NCBI GenBank assembly: GCA_050330635.1
Contig: JBHJNQ010000010.1
Location: 1-64,000 of the forward strand
Direction of reading: 5' to 3'
From: CADEDH01 sp050330635
Lineage (GTDB): Bacteria > Actinomycetota > Acidimicrobiia > Acidimicrobiales > SZUA-35
Length of the DNA: 64,000 bases
Positions within the stretch are counted from its first letter, which is position 1; every line of letters begins with the position of its first letter. Made by a program: the position numbers and the translations under genes. The notes under the pieces are model-generated. The model did no database searches and was not told where the DNA came from. It worked only from the letters and a program-made list of their open reading frames with translations. Shown here piece by piece: positions 8,100 through 16,704 of this stretch.

Positions 8100-10439
8100 T
8101 CAGCTCGTGCGGCCCAGCCGGGAGAACGAGAGCACGAACACCGAGCTGAGCGTCCACCCGGAGATCGTGGCCACGGTGAGCCAGGTGTGGAGGAGGGAGC
8201 CGGTGCGGCTGCTGGAGTCGACGTGCCAGGTGGCGCGTTGGTCGAGCTCTAGCAGTGGCACGACGGTCTCGACGGCGTAGACGAAGGGCCGGAAGCACGT
8301 CACGTCAGCCCCGCACCTGGCTGCCGGCTCGTCGTCTCCGGCGGTCTGGTTCGCCACGGGACCGTCGGGCGAGTAGATCGTGCCCGACGCCCCCGCCGCT
8401 CGCATTGCATCGGTGCCCGCCGACCAAGGCCCGGTGAGGGTGAGCCACACGGCGATGATGAGCCCGAGGATGATGGCGAGGGCTCGAGCCGGCTCGAAGC
8501 CGAACCGCACCGTCACGTCGTAGAGGCTGCTGGCGGCCTGGCGGGCGGCACCCTGGACCCTGGCATGCCACGAGGTCGAACCCGATGCGGCCCGGCGTCG
8601 ACTTCGGGCCAGCTCCCGGCGGCCCTCGATGCGGATGCGGTCGGCCTCGCTGAAACGGCCGTGGTCGGCGAAGACCCGGGCCGCGATCTCGTAGGGGGCC
8701 AGCTCGAACGGATCCTGGCTGGACAACACCCTCAACCGGTCATCGATCGACCAGGCATCGCGTCCCGGTTCGACGGCGTCGAGACGGTCATAGACGAAGC
8801 CCGACAGGTCGGCACTCGCCGGCCAGCGGTCGGCCACGTCGGCCAGGATCGTGGTGGTCGAACTGAACACGTCGACCGACGGTGCGGCCTGCTGCCAGTC
8901 GAGGAAGAGGCCGCCCTCGATGTCGCTCGAGATGATCTCGAGGGCACGGCCGTGCCGGTTCTTGTCCCAGATGTGGCCGCAGGTGAGGGTGGCGCCGCTC
9001 AATTGGAGTCGACCCCGAACCGAGGCACGGTTGATCGCCACCAGCCCGTTCGACACGAGATCGTTGAGGCGTACCGCTCCCTCTACTCGGGCGTTGGAGA
9101 GACTGAGGGTCTCCCCTTCCGGGTTGGTAAGTACGGCCCCTTCGAGCTCGACGTCGCCCCGCACCGAGGCCGCACGCAGGCCGACGACGCCACCGCTGGT
9201 CGTGAGTCCCGAGGCCACCACATCGCCACCGGCCGTCAGCCCCGCCGCTGCCAGGGCAGCCCCGTCGGCCGGGTCGCTGAGCTCCGCTCCCCGGGCGAAC
9301 AACGATCCACCCACCGTGCAGCCGGCCAGCCACGCGGTGCCTCGGATCTCGGCGTGGTTGGCGATGAGGTCGCCTCGTATGTCCGCCCCGCCGAAGTCGA
9401 GGGCCCGGTCGTGCGGGTTCGTGATCCGTAGGCCGCGCCTCGGGGCGGAGCTCGTTGGCTCCGTGGCGGGCAGGAACACGACATCGCCCGAGATGGCGGC
9501 GTGCGCAAAAATGAGTCCGCCGGTGATCTCGCACTCGTCGTCGATGTGGAGGTCGTCGCCGATCTGGCACCGGGCTGCCGACACGGCCACCCGGGCGGCG
9601 TGACGGTTCGGGCGGTCGTATGCGCCGTCGGCCCGGACCGTCCGCCCCACCAGCCGGGCTCCCTTGATCGAGACGAAGGCGCCTATTCGCACATCCGACG
9701 TCGTCAGTACCCCGTCGATCACGGTGGCGGCGCTGGTGGGGGTGGTGCGAGCGAGGAACAGGCTCCCGTCGAAGGTGGCCTCGGCCAGCTCGACGGCCAG
9801 CTCGTCGTGGGTCTCGACGGTGGAGGAGACGATGTCGAGCGAGCCGGCCACCCGGGCTGACAGCAGGCGCAGCTCGCCCACCAGTTTCGACCGGTCGAGG
9901 ATGCGGATGTTGGCGCCCACCACGATCCGGTCGGCCTGGATGCTGCGGCCACGGCAGCCGTCGATCGTGGAGCCGTTGCGGATCAGGAGGCGGCCGCCGA
10001 TGCGGGCCTCGCACAACCACACTGCTGCCGTCTGGCGCATGCTGGCCACCGTGCGGACCGCTCCCACGATTTTGGTGTTGTCGATGATCAGGTTGCCGTC
10101 GATCGTGGTGCCGTTGGCCACGATCCCGGGGATGGGCTCGCACCCCTCCAACGACAGGGTCCGGAGGTGGGCGCCGTCGAGCAGGACGGGCTGTTCGAAC
10201 TCACAGTTGAGGAACCTCAGCGGCACGCCGACGTCGACATTGCGCAGATCGAGCTGGCCGGCCAGCTTGCATCCGGCGAGCTGGAACGGGCGAGGGTCGG
10301 CGTGGCCGGTGGTGTCGAGCAGCGCCGATCGGAAATCGGCGACCGCCAACTCGCCCCGCACCCCCGACGGTTGGATCAAGTCGACGTCGTGGCCCCGTCG
10401 CAGTCCAGCGGCGATCCGGTGCGCCGGCGACTGCGTCAC
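8100..10439 (-). CDS. Beta-helix repeat protein with C-terminal membrane spans
   Basis: A 779-residue protein. Residues about 40-560 consist of short degenerate repeats of the form L-x-G-x-h, as in pentapeptide/bactofilin-like right-handed beta-helices (for example DGNLIIDNTKIVGAV and GDVVASGLTTSGGVV). A linker is followed by a membrane helix (ARALAIILGLIIAVWLTLTGPW), an outer loop with three cysteines and a last helix (LLHTWLTVATISGWTLSSVFVLSFS). Related actinobacterial proteins are annotated as membrane-associated oxidoreductases, but I see no redox motif. Its 5' end, including upstream DNA, is duplicated at 29.2-29.9 kb. Confidence 0.7.
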   Translation of the reverse strand: MTQSPAHRIAAGLRRGHDVDLIQPSGVRGELAVADFRSALLDTTGHADPRPFQLAGCKLAGQLDLRNVDVGVPLRFLNCEFEQPVLLDGAHLRTLSLEGCEPIPGIVANGTTIDGNLIIDNTKIVGAVRTVASMRQTAAVWLCEARIGGRLLIRNGSTIDGCRGRSIQADRIVVGANIRILDRSKLVGELRLLSARVAGSLDIVSSTVETHDELAVELAEATFDGSLFLARTTPTSAATVIDGVLTTSDVRIGAFVSIKGARLVGRTVRADGAYDRPNRHAARVAVSAARCQIGDDLHIDDECEITGGLIFAHAAISGDVVFLPATEPTSSAPRRGLRITNPHDRALDFGGADIRGDLIANHAEIRGTAWLAGCTVGGSLFARGAELSDPADGAALAAAGLTAGGDVVASGLTTSGGVVGLRAASVRGDVELEGAVLTNPEGETLSLSNARVEGAVRLNDLVSNGLVAINRASVRGRLQLSGATLTCGHIWDKNRHGRALEIISSDIEGGLFLDWQQAAPSVDVFSSTTTILADVADRWPASADLSGFVYDRLDAVEPGRDAWSIDDRLRVLSSQDPFELAPYEIAARVFADHGRFSEADRIRIEGRRELARSRRRAASGSTSWHARVQGAARQAASSLYDVTVRFGFEPARALAIILGLIIAVWLTLTGPWSAGTDAMRAAGASGTIYSPDGPVANQTAGDDEPAARCGADVTCFRPFVYAVETVVPLLELDQRATWHVDSSSRTGSLLHTWLTVATISGWTLSSVFVLSFSRLGRTS

Positions 10440-10721
10440 GGGTGCCCGGCAGTCGGGTCGGTCGATGGGCTCAGCCCGCAGTGCCCCATGGGCGACGAGT
10501 ATTGACCACTGTGTGAGGGCTCTGCCCGTTGCTTGCCGTGTTCGCTGGTGGTGGGTTGCGTCCGGTCGAGGAGGACATCACCTGCCCGCCGCCGAGAACG
10601 CCGTAGCCGTCGGCATGGTCTCGATTCTCGGCGCCCTCGACACACCCCATCTGCCGTGGTGCGGGGTCCGAGGGGTGGTCCATCGGAGTTCTCCTGTGGG
10701 TCGACGTTGTACGCTCGTTGC
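10440..10721. other. Divergent intergenic region
   Basis: About 280 bases between the minus-strand beta-helix gene and the plus-strand toxin-antitoxin pair. The first roughly 80 bases resemble the sequence upstream of the truncated copy at 29.9 kb (shared pieces such as GCTCAGCCCGCAGT and GGCGACG), so promoter DNA was duplicated with the gene. No further gene seen. Confidence 0.5.
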
Positions 10722-10955
10722 ATGGCCCGCTTCACTCGTATCTCGACCGACCCGGCGGTGATGGGCGGCGTTCCGTGCATTAGGGGGCTTCGGTTTCCTG
10801 TGGCGTCGGTGGTGGCGATGGTGGCGGATGGGCTGTCGGAAGACGAGATCCTGGGCGAGCATCCCGATCTCGTTCGGGAGGACATCCGGGAGGCTCTGCG
10901 TTTCGCTGCCCTTGCGGTACAGGAACGCCAGCTTCCGCTGCAACAGCCGGCGTGA
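10722..10955 (+). CDS. DUF433 family antitoxin
   Basis: A 77-residue protein with the DUF433 signature: RISTDPAVMGGVPCIRGLRFPV at the N-terminus, then ADGLSEDEILGEHPDLVREDIREALRFAA. DUF433 proteins carry an unusual helix-turn-helix and act as antitoxins to PIN-like DUF5615 proteins. The next gene is such a partner and overlaps it by four bases (GTGA). The ATG at 10722 gives the usual family length. Autoregulation is likely, but no operator was identified. Confidence 0.85.
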   Translation: MARFTRISTDPAVMGGVPCIRGLRFPVASVVAMVADGLSEDEILGEHPDLVREDIREALRFAALAVQERQLPLQQPA

Positions 10956-11326
10956 GGTTCCTGCTCGACGAGAATCAGTCGCCTGCCATCGTCGGGCTGC
11001 TCCAGGAAGCCGGCCACGACGCCGTCCACGTCCGACAGGTCGGTCGTGCCGGTGCGCCGGACGAGGACGTCTTCGCCTTCGCGGCCGCGGAGCGAAGGGT
11101 GATCCTGTCGGGCGACACGGATTTCGGAGAGCTGCTCGCTCGATCGAACGCATCCGGTCCGTCGCTCGTCTTGCTGCGGCGCCAAGGCCGGAGGAGAGCG
11201 GCTGAGGTGGCGTCGTTGCTTCTGGCCAACCTGGACGTGATCGCCGCCGATCTCGAGGCAGGCGCAATCGTCGTCTTCGACGAGGACCGCATTCGGATCC
11301 GGTCGTTGCCACTCAGTCCCAACTGA
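10952..11326 (+). CDS. DUF5615 PIN-like toxin
   Basis: A 124-residue predicted RNase-type toxin. It begins MRFLLDENQSPAIVGLLQEAGHDAVHV, with the Asp-Glu pair of the PIN/Mut7-C fold. The second acidic cluster is in ILSGDTDFGELLA, with TxDxDF-like spacing. The GTG start at 10952 overlaps the DUF433 stop. Length and motifs are complete, so the module looks intact, unlike much of the surrounding material. Confidence 0.85.
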   Translation: MRFLLDENQSPAIVGLLQEAGHDAVHVRQVGRAGAPDEDVFAFAAAERRVILSGDTDFGELLARSNASGPSLVLLRRQGRRRAAEVASLLLANLDVIAADLEAGAIVVFDEDRIRIRSLPLSPN

Positions 11327-11375
11327 TCAGGCCTCGGTCGAGCCTGGCACGGCGTACTCGGCCCAGCGGGCCGGT

Positions 11376-11432
11376 CCTCGTCCGCACTTCCATTCGATCT
11401 ACGGCGAGCACGAAGCACTCCTGGCGATCGAT
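11376..11432 (+). pseudogene. DUF4160 gene fragment
   Basis: A 19-codon remnant reading RPHFHSIYGEHEALLAID. It matches the core of the intact DUF4160 protein at 14150-14410 (PHFHAIYGEHEALIAID). The rest is absent on both sides. It directly abuts the repeated debris that sits downstream of the nucleotidyltransferase copies. Confidence 0.7.
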
Positions 11433-11613
11433 CCGGACATCCGGCTGGGTGGCGAGGGCGGTTCGATGCCGAAAGCGTCGTGCCACATCCCGCCAGCTGC
11501 GCCGCGGCCCACAGCCTGCTCGTACCGCAGCACGTTTTCGGATCGATGACGACGTGCAGCAGGGTCGTGTGTTCAACAGGGGTACGCCACCGCTCGCTGC
11601 TGAACCCCGAGGC

Positions 11614-11856
11614 TCAGCGGTTGCGCAGCTCGTCGCGCAGTGATTCGAGGTAGGGCAACGCCATCTGATCCTTCGGACGATTGGCGGCACGCTTCGAGTC
11701 GATGATGTCGTCGAGCGATGCGATCCGCACGGAAAGGCCGTCCGCGATCTCGGCCGAGAACGCGTGGGAAGTCCACTCGTCGAAGCCCCTCAAACCTCCA
11801 GACGGATTGAAGGTGAGGTCGATATCGCCGAGGTCGGTCACGAGGTTCAGCATCAA
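11614..11856 (-). pseudogene. Truncated nucleotidyltransferase, copy 1
   Basis: Eighty codons reading MLNLVTDLGDIDLTFNPSGG to SLRDELRNR. These correspond to the C-terminal half of the intact protein at 34111-34602. The N-terminal half with the first DxD motif has been removed. The junction falls at CCGT, which occurs at both ends of the missing segment in the intact copy, so deletion at a short homology is likely. The remaining frame still starts within the preceding gene's stop (TTGATG), so a shortened product could be made but would lack the catalytic core. Confidence 0.75.
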
Positions 11857-12011
11857 CGGAGTGAGGCCTGTGCTCGCTTCTGGATGGCAAGCATGGTGTT
11901 TGCAGCCTCGACCATTGCCCGGACGCGCTCAGGCACGGTCATCTCCAACTGCCTGCGGAGCTGGCTCACGTCGACCCCTCGGCTGTCCTCGAGCGGCGTT
12001 GTCGGCTCCAC
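11853..12011 (-). CDS. Small partner protein of the nucleotidyltransferase (VEPTTP gene), copy 1
   Basis: A 52-residue protein starting at GTG (VEPTTPLEDSRGVDVSQ) with a helical core of MTVPERVRAMVEAANTMLAIQ. It precedes and overlaps the nucleotidyltransferase, as in minimal-nucleotidyltransferase pairs where the small gene is a candidate antitoxin. Three copies exist in the window and all keep an open frame although two partner genes are broken. In this copy the last three residues are lost to the deletion that shortened the partner. Confidence 0.55.
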   Translation of the reverse strand: MEPTTPLEDSRGVDVSQLRRQLEMTVPERVRAMVEAANTMLAIQKRAQASLR

Positions 12012-12044
12012 ATCGCCAGCATACGTGGGGGGTCGTTGGCTGCG

Positions 12045-12236
12045 ATGACACCGAGTGAACGGGCGGAAGTGGCGTTCGAGATGTCGGCACTCGTGCGAGG
12101 GATGGCGATCGACGGGATCCGCCGTCGCGAACCCGCCCTGAACCCCAGCCAGACCACGATCCGGCTGATCGAACGACGTCACGGGCCCGACCTGGCGCGA
12201 GAGGTGGCCGCATCGCGGGCGAGCCGTGGAGGCTGA
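12045..12236 (+). CDS. Small MTPSER protein, candidate antitoxin, copy 1
   Basis: A 63-residue protein (MTPSERAEVAFEMSALVRGM to AASRASRGG), near-identical to copy 2 at 18491 and about 85 percent like the longer version at 25018. It overlaps the start of an AbiEii-like nucleotidyltransferase remnant by 11 bases, the same arrangement as in the complete pair at 25 kb. In this copy the N-terminus seen at 25018 is missing because the gene is joined to the upstream region of the divergent VEPTTP gene. Confidence 0.5.
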   Translation: MTPSERAEVAFEMSALVRGMAIDGIRRREPALNPSQTTIRLIERRHGPDLAREVAASRASRGG

Positions 12237-12357
12237 GCTGCTGTGGATCGTGGTCGCAGCGCTCGATCGCGCCGTCGCCCTCATGCTGACCGGATCGTTT
12301 GCGAGCTCCATTCGCGGGCAGCCTCGCGCCACCCGAGACATCGCCGCCGAGGCGTAG
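12226..12357 (+). pseudogene. AbiEii-like nucleotidyltransferase remnant, copy 1
   Basis: Forty-three codons from GTG, reading VEAELLWIVVAALDRA and then LTGSFASSIRGQPRATRDI before a premature TAG. It matches the first fifth of the 186-residue protein at 25274 and has lost everything after the first catalytic strand. Copy 2 at 18672 ends at the same place, so the truncation predates the segmental duplication. Confidence 0.75.
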
Positions 12358-12430
12358 GGGTGGGCGCGGGCCGGGGTGTTGGTGGGCTGCGCGGCGTCGT
12401 CACTGCGACGCGACGCGAGCGGCAGTCAGG

Positions 12431-12444
12431 TGAACGTTCGTTCG
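12431..12444 (+). promoter_or_regulatory. Possible SOS (LexA) box upstream of the 88-residue gene
   Basis: TGAACGTTCGTTCG resembles the actinobacterial LexA site CGAAC-RNRY-GTTCG with two departures. It lies 16 bases before the ATG at 12460. The same sequence recurs at 17113-17126 in front of a gene remnant. Confidence 0.4.
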
Positions 12445-12459
12445 GCTAGGCTCGCTGCT

Positions 12460-12726
12460 ATGACCCCGGCCGAGCACACATCGTCAGCGTCGCACGGCCC
12501 CTACCCACGAGTGCTTCGCGGGGCCCCGCTCGGCGGCCTGGGCTACACCGACGGCGAGTTGGCCCGCCTTGCGGTGACGTCCGCTCGGCAAGCGGTCGAG
12601 TCGATGCGACAAGCGGGTATCGAGCCCAGTCCGGAACTCGTCGCCCGCGCCGACGGTGATCCCGTCAGGGTCGCCGCCTATGTGGCGCACCAGCGGCGAA
12701 CGTCGGGCACCACGACCGCGGCGTGA
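12460..12726 (+). CDS. Hypothetical 88-residue protein
   Basis: Begins MTPAEHTSSASHGPYPRV and contains GYTDGELARLAVTSARQAVES and VARADGDPVRVAAYVAHQRR. No family recognised; it looks like a small, mostly helical soluble protein. The last 40 codons recur at 18849-18971. An SOS-like box lies just upstream, and the stop overlaps a further open frame whose product is broken. Confidence 0.45.
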   Translation: MTPAEHTSSASHGPYPRVLRGAPLGGLGYTDGELARLAVTSARQAVESMRQAGIEPSPELVARADGDPVRVAAYVAHQRRTSGTTTAA

Positions 12727-12841
12727 TCAGCGCCGTCCTCGCTGCCCAGGGTTCGGCCCATCGGGCCCGGTTCGGTGAAGACGTCGATCTTCAGCTCGAG
12801 CGTGTGGTGGCTGCGGCCCGCTTTCCCGAACTCGCCGCTGG

Positions 12842-13357
12842 ACCCAGATCGCCTGGTATGACGCCTTCGACGTCTGCGGCCTCGAGACCGGCTACCTGCT
12901 GGGCTCCGACCAGCAGGCCCGGGAGGAGGAGGTCTACGGTGAGCTGGCACTGGTGTTGGAGGACATCGAGCAGAAGATCGCCGCCGATCCGTCGGTGGTG
13001 GAGGCCTGGGGCCGGTGGCGGCGGTGCATGGACGATGCCGGGTACGGCTTCGCCGACCGTTTCGCCATCTACCTCGAGCTGTCGGTCGAGCGTGATCGGT
13101 TGCTGGCAGCGTTCGGGTCCGAGCTCGTCACCGGGCAGCTTCTCCTCGACGATCTCCCCGACGGCGTGGCGGCCGACATCGCCGCCCTGCAGACGAGGGA
13201 ACGCACCATCGCCCAAGCCGATCTGGCGTGCCGGCCCGGGCTCGACGAGGCGATCTACCGGGCCCGTGTCCGGGTCGAGCAGGCCCTCATCGACACCGAA
13301 CCCGAGCGCATCGACCGGCTGCTCCTCGCCCTGGCCGAGCTGCCGACCCAGTACTGA
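12842..13357 (+). pseudogene. C-terminal fragment of a secreted actinobacterial protein
   Basis: An open frame reading TQIAWYDAFDVCGLETGYLL through EAWGRWRRCMDDAGYGFADR to LALAELPTQY. The CMDDAGY-type motif and the long charged helices resemble the C-terminal half of secreted or lipoprotein hypothetical proteins common in actinobacteria. The N-terminus, with any signal peptide, is absent: upstream in another frame lies a different gene piece (FGEDVDLQLERVVAAARFPELAAG). Its last bases (ELPTQY) recur at 24990-25003 joined to a VapB remnant. Confidence 0.45.
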
Positions 13358-13449
13358 CGGCGGTGGGCGTCGGTAGTCGCTGCGCCCGAGCAGGGCCTCG
13401 ACCAGGCCCGGCGAGTAGTGCCGGGCTCGGCCCGCTGGTTGGCCCGCCG

Positions 13450-13859
13450 TCGTCTCGGCAGGGTCGATCGAGCCGCGGCCGGGGATCGGTTGTCGGTGTC
13501 TCAGGTCGCTCGCACGGCGATGCCGGCGCAGCGGGCGGCGCTGTTGGCGTTGTATGGGGGGGGTGTGCGATCAGTGGGGTGGGGTGGTCGGCGTGTGAGA
13601 TGCACCATGTCGAGTTCTGGGAGCACGGTGGGGCCACGGAGGTGGAGAATCTGGTGCCTTGTCTCGGCGGTGGCATCACCTGATCCACGATCGGGGGTGG
13701 CGTCTGGAGATGGACGCCCATCGGACGTTGCGGCTGCGTCGGCCCGACGGGGAACTCCACCGCACCATCCCCGCACCGGTCCCGATGCTGCAGCGGAGGC
13801 GGTCCGATGCCGCTGGCGAGGTTCGGTCCGACCGGGGGGAGGTGCCGGCGGCGGCCTGA
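13450..13859 (+). pseudogene. DUF222/HNH endonuclease C-terminal pseudogene
   Basis: Matches the C-terminal third of the intact HNH gene at 26204-27694 in three frames: RLSVSQVARTAMPAQRAALL, then CAISGVGWSACEMHHVEFWE, then RRWHHLIHDRGWRLEMDAH to a normal stop. The first frame change coincides with a run of eight G at 13556-13563 where functional relatives have fewer. The second is a one-base loss near 13656. The HNH histidines are still readable, so inactivation was recent. Confidence 0.8.
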
Positions 13860-14149
13860 GTGCAACACCGGTCGGCCGAGGCGACCGGTCCCAACGGCCC
13901 GATGCACCCCAACCCCGGGTGCCGCTCGGGTCGACCCTGGCCCTGCCGCCTCCCGGTCGACAGGGCCCGCCTCGACAGCTCCTTGACAAGTTCACAGCCT
14001 GCCGCCTCGGTCGCCTGCGTCACCCCGAGGGACCTGTCGCCCCGTCGGGCGCTGGCTCGCCACCCGGTGGTGCAGTGCTCGTCGCGCAGCGGGCAGCTGG
14101 CGAGTGGGTCGCTGCGGTCGCTGTCCGACCCCCTGCGTACCTTGGCGAG

Positions 14150-14410
14150 GTGCCCAGGCTGAGCGAGTTCTACGGGATAGCGATCTACATGTACTTCGTC
14201 GACCACAACCCGCCGCACTTCCACGCGATCTACGGTGAGCACGAGGCGCTGATCGCCATCGACGACGGCGAGGTTCTCCGTGGGAGGCTCCCGAACACGG
14301 CCGCTCGTCTCGTGGAGATGTGGCGGGCCGAGCACGTGCCCGAACTCCTGACGAACTGGGCGCTCGCACAGGAACCAGCGCCCCTCGGCCGGATCGAGCC
14401 GTTGGCGTAG
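14150..14410 (+). CDS. DUF4160 family protein (candidate toxin)
   Basis: An 86-residue protein with the DUF4160 signature: YGIAIYMYFVDHNPPHFHAI then YGEHEALIAIDDGEVLRGRLP and ARLVEMWRAEHVPELLTNW. DUF4160 proteins are regularly paired with DUF2442 proteins in modules that look like toxin-antitoxin systems; that activity is not settled. The partner follows nine bases later. The GTG at 14150 begins the conserved MPRLSEFYG sequence. Fragments of other copies are at 11376 and 32997. Confidence 0.8.
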   Translation: MPRLSEFYGIAIYMYFVDHNPPHFHAIYGEHEALIAIDDGEVLRGRLPNTAARLVEMWRAEHVPELLTNWALAQEPAPLGRIEPLA

Positions 14411-14419
14411 ACTGTGGTG

Positions 14420-14716
14420 ATGGTCGAGCTGGTCCGAGTCAGCCAGGTGGAGGTGATCGCCGAGCGCACACTGCGGGTCGTCTTCACCGACGGGTTGGTG
14501 CGTGAGCTCGATTTTGCTGGTGTGCTCACCGGCGTATTGGCCGAGCTCGACGACGCCGCCGCCTTCGGATCGGTCGCCGTTGACCCGGTGGCCGGCACCG
14601 TCTGTTGGCCGGGTGGCATCGACCTCGACCCCGACGTGCTCCACGGAGACGCACGCCCCGTCACCGCGCCAGCTCCGCGTCTGATCCGCCAGTACCGAGC
14701 AGCACAAGCCGGCTGA
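14420..14716 (+). CDS. DUF2442 family protein (candidate antitoxin)
   Basis: A 98-residue protein beginning MVELVRVSQVEVIAERTLRV and continuing FTDGLVRELDFAGVL, FGSVAVDPVAGTVCWPGGID and LDPDVLHGD, the typical DUF2442 layout. It follows DUF4160 with a nine-base gap, as expected for an operon. Two GTG codons at 14414 and 14417 precede the chosen ATG. A second intact copy lies at 33070 without a DUF4160 partner, and C-terminal fragments are at 17403, about 19600 and 41640. Confidence 0.8.
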   Translation: MVELVRVSQVEVIAERTLRVVFTDGLVRELDFAGVLTGVLAELDDAAAFGSVAVDPVAGTVCWPGGIDLDPDVLHGDARPVTAPAPRLIRQYRAAQAG

Positions 14717-15107
14717 GCGCCGCTTGTTCTGCGCCGCGCCGGCCCGCACGAGGCCCAGGGACCGCCGTGCTGCCACGTGGCGCAGAGGCGTCGGCGGCGG
14801 CAGGTCGCGGGGATCCCGAGGAGCGGGCCGACCATCGGGCGCACCCAGCATCGCTGACACCTGCCGTCGCCCTGTCGCCACCCCCGGTTCGGCCACGCGA
14901 GGCGACAGCCTATGTCGTCACCGGTGGGCGGCGGCCTCCGGGATGCCGCACCTCATGCCAAGAACACGGCTGCGACCGGGCGCGGCCGGTGGCCGCCCTT
15001 CGACGTCCTCGTGGCCGGGCTCCCACCGAACGCCGCCACGCCGGCCGGCCGTGACCACCGAGCCCGGTCGACCATGGTCGAACCGAGCGTCGGTGGCTCG
15101 ACCGCAA
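14717..15107. other. Gene-free stretch
   Basis: About 390 bases. Open frames exist on both strands, but none has a recognisable protein, start signal or match to other parts of the window. Probably degenerate coding sequence. Confidence 0.4.
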
Positions 15108-15275
15108 TCAGTGGCAACAGTCGATGTTGCCCAGCGGCGGCATCGGGTGCAGGATCGCCAGCCCGGTCCCGTCGCCGGTTTCCACCCCGACCGCGGCTGC
15201 TCCGCCGACGCTCAGGGCAGCGGCCAGGCCGAGGGCCACGGCGACCAGCCGGGTGCGGGTGTTCTTCTTCATCAT
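15108..15275 (-). CDS. Short secreted peptide precursor
   Basis: A 55-residue product. Residues 1-28 form a textbook signal peptide: basic MMKKNTRTR, a hydrophobic core LVAVALGLAAALSVGGAAA and small residues at the cleavage site. The predicted mature part is about 27 residues and ends GNIDCCH. GGAGG lies about ten bases before the ATG, a better ribosome binding site than most genes here, which supports expression. The neighbours are gene debris, so no function can be inferred from context. It could be a secreted peptide of unknown role or the 5' end of a lost gene. Confidence 0.55.
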   Translation of the reverse strand: MMKKNTRTRLVAVALGLAAALSVGGAAAVGVETGDGTGLAILHPMPPLGNIDCCH

Positions 15276-16290
15276 GTTGGTTTCCCTCCGTCGTGATCGT
15301 CGCCAGCGTTGATCCAGACGTCGTAACCTCGGCCGTGATGCGTGACCTACGTCCCGCGTCCATCCCGCCCCGGGGACTTCGCCCGACGCCATCAACGCAT
15401 CCACGACGCGGTGGCCGACGGCATCGCCTCCGTCCTCGACGGCATGTTGGCCGGGCTTCGACGTGGTCGACCTGTTGGTCTCGCTCGAGAGCTTCGTGGG
15501 ACGCACCGCCGAGATAGAAGACGCAGCACAGATGGCGGCGGCCAGCGCCGTGAACCTGTGGCAGCTATTCTGGGTTGCGTCGTCGACCTTGACGACTGGA
15601 TCCTCGTCGCCGAGATTCGCTGATCGGCGGGAGAGCGACGAAGCGACCGCACTCGACCTCGTGCGGGTCACTTTCGGCGTGCGGACGCAGATCAGCGTGG
15701 TCAGCATCCTCGAGGACGGCCTGCCGCCCGAGCTACGCCAGCGCGGCTGGAGCGGCGTTCGCCGAGGCGGCGCGGGTCGCCCAGGCCGAGCCCGAGGATC
15801 GGGCTCGCCAGCTCGGGTCGCGGAGTCATCAGAGATTCGCAATCGGTGGTATTCGATCAGTGAGAGCAACCGCAAACGGTCACCGTGGTAGCCGGCGCCG
15901 TTCGCTCGGCCGCTGGTCACGTGCTGTGGAATGACACACTCGCCTCTGCGTTTTCGGGACTTGAGTAGCGGCTGGGGCTCCGAGCAACTGCTCCTTCGCT
16001 GGGGGCAACTTGCTGCTCGACGACCTGTGGGTGTTGATTCCATCAAATGTGGGGACAGAAGACGGCGAGGATGGTCATGGCCCGGGGTTCACCGGGCTCT
16101 TGATCAGGGGGGCCAACACGCCCCCGTCGCACCGGCGACGGGTCGTCACGCTGCGCCCTCGATGGCAGTGAGCCGACAAGCGGCGACGCAGCCACAACGT
16201 GTCACTCGCCGACAACCCCGTGGTCGGTCGTCTCGCCCGGATCGGTTGGCCGCTCAGGCAGCCCCGGCGTGTTTGGCGGTGCCCTGTCCG
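15276..16290. other. Gene debris without an intact gene
   Basis: About 1 kb. At 15490-15570 a plus-strand frame reads ESFVGRTAEIEDAAQMAAAS then AVNLWQLF, and at 15592-15623 a different frame reads DWILVAEIR and stops. Both pieces match the fragment at 19286-19529, so the copy is deleted and frameshifted. At about 16057-16140 a piece of a DUF222-HNH gene (MVMAR.FTGLLI.GANT) is recognisable. A readable stretch at 15640-15740 (ATALDLVRVTFGVRTQISVV) belongs to no family I know. Confidence 0.5.
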
Positions 16291-16704
16291 TCAGAGGCTG
16301 ATGACCTCGACGAGTTCCTCGAGTGCCTGGAAGTCGTCGGGGTTACGGGTGTAGAGCGGGATGTTTGCTGCGACCGCAGTGGCGGCGATGAGGAGGTCGA
16401 CGGCTCGGGCACCTCGAGGCTTGCGCCCGGCCGTGGCGACGGCTGAGAAGACGCGGCCGTAGGCACGGGCGGCGTCGGCGTCGAAGGGGAGGGGGTCGAA
16501 GGTGGCTTCGACTCGCTGGAGTCGGTCTTGACGGCGGCTGCGCTCGTTCGGGTCGTCGGTGGCGTGTGGTCCGGCAGCGAGCTCGGCGAGCGTGATGGCG
16601 CTGACAGCTACCTCGAGGGGTAGTGAGGTGGCCGGGATGTTTTCGAGGTCGATGATCACCGAGGTGTCCAAGAGCCCGCGTGGCGGTCGAACTCGGCTAG
16701 GCAC
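16291..16704 (-). CDS. vapC: VapC toxin (PIN domain), copy 1
   Basis: A 137-residue PIN-domain RNase. Acidic residues are in place: LLDTSVIIDLE at the N-terminus, ITLAELAAGP in the middle, and ARAVDLLIAATAVAANIPLYTRNPDDF near the C-terminus. The GTG start overlaps the VapB stop by eight bases. About 95 percent identical to the copy at 35699-36112, including the start codon. A third, broken copy lies at 24619-24952. Complete and probably functional. Confidence 0.88.
   Translation of the reverse strand: MPSRVRPPRGLLDTSVIIDLENIPATSLPLEVAVSAITLAELAAGPHATDDPNERSRRQDRLQRVEATFDPLPFDADAARAYGRVFSAVATAGRKPRGARAVDLLIAATAVAANIPLYTRNPDDFQALEELVEVISL

Larger units (their letters stand above)
11450..12800. 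repeat. Segmental duplication, copy 1
   Basis: This block shares its gene order and near-identical sequence with 17770-19045: downstream debris, truncated nucleotidyltransferase, VEPTTP gene, divergent MTPSER gene, second nucleotidyltransferase fragment, and the 88-residue gene region. Copy 2 lacks roughly 200 bases relative to this one. A third partial copy of the left half is at 33958-34790. The copies decay differently, which helps order the events. Confidence 0.75.
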
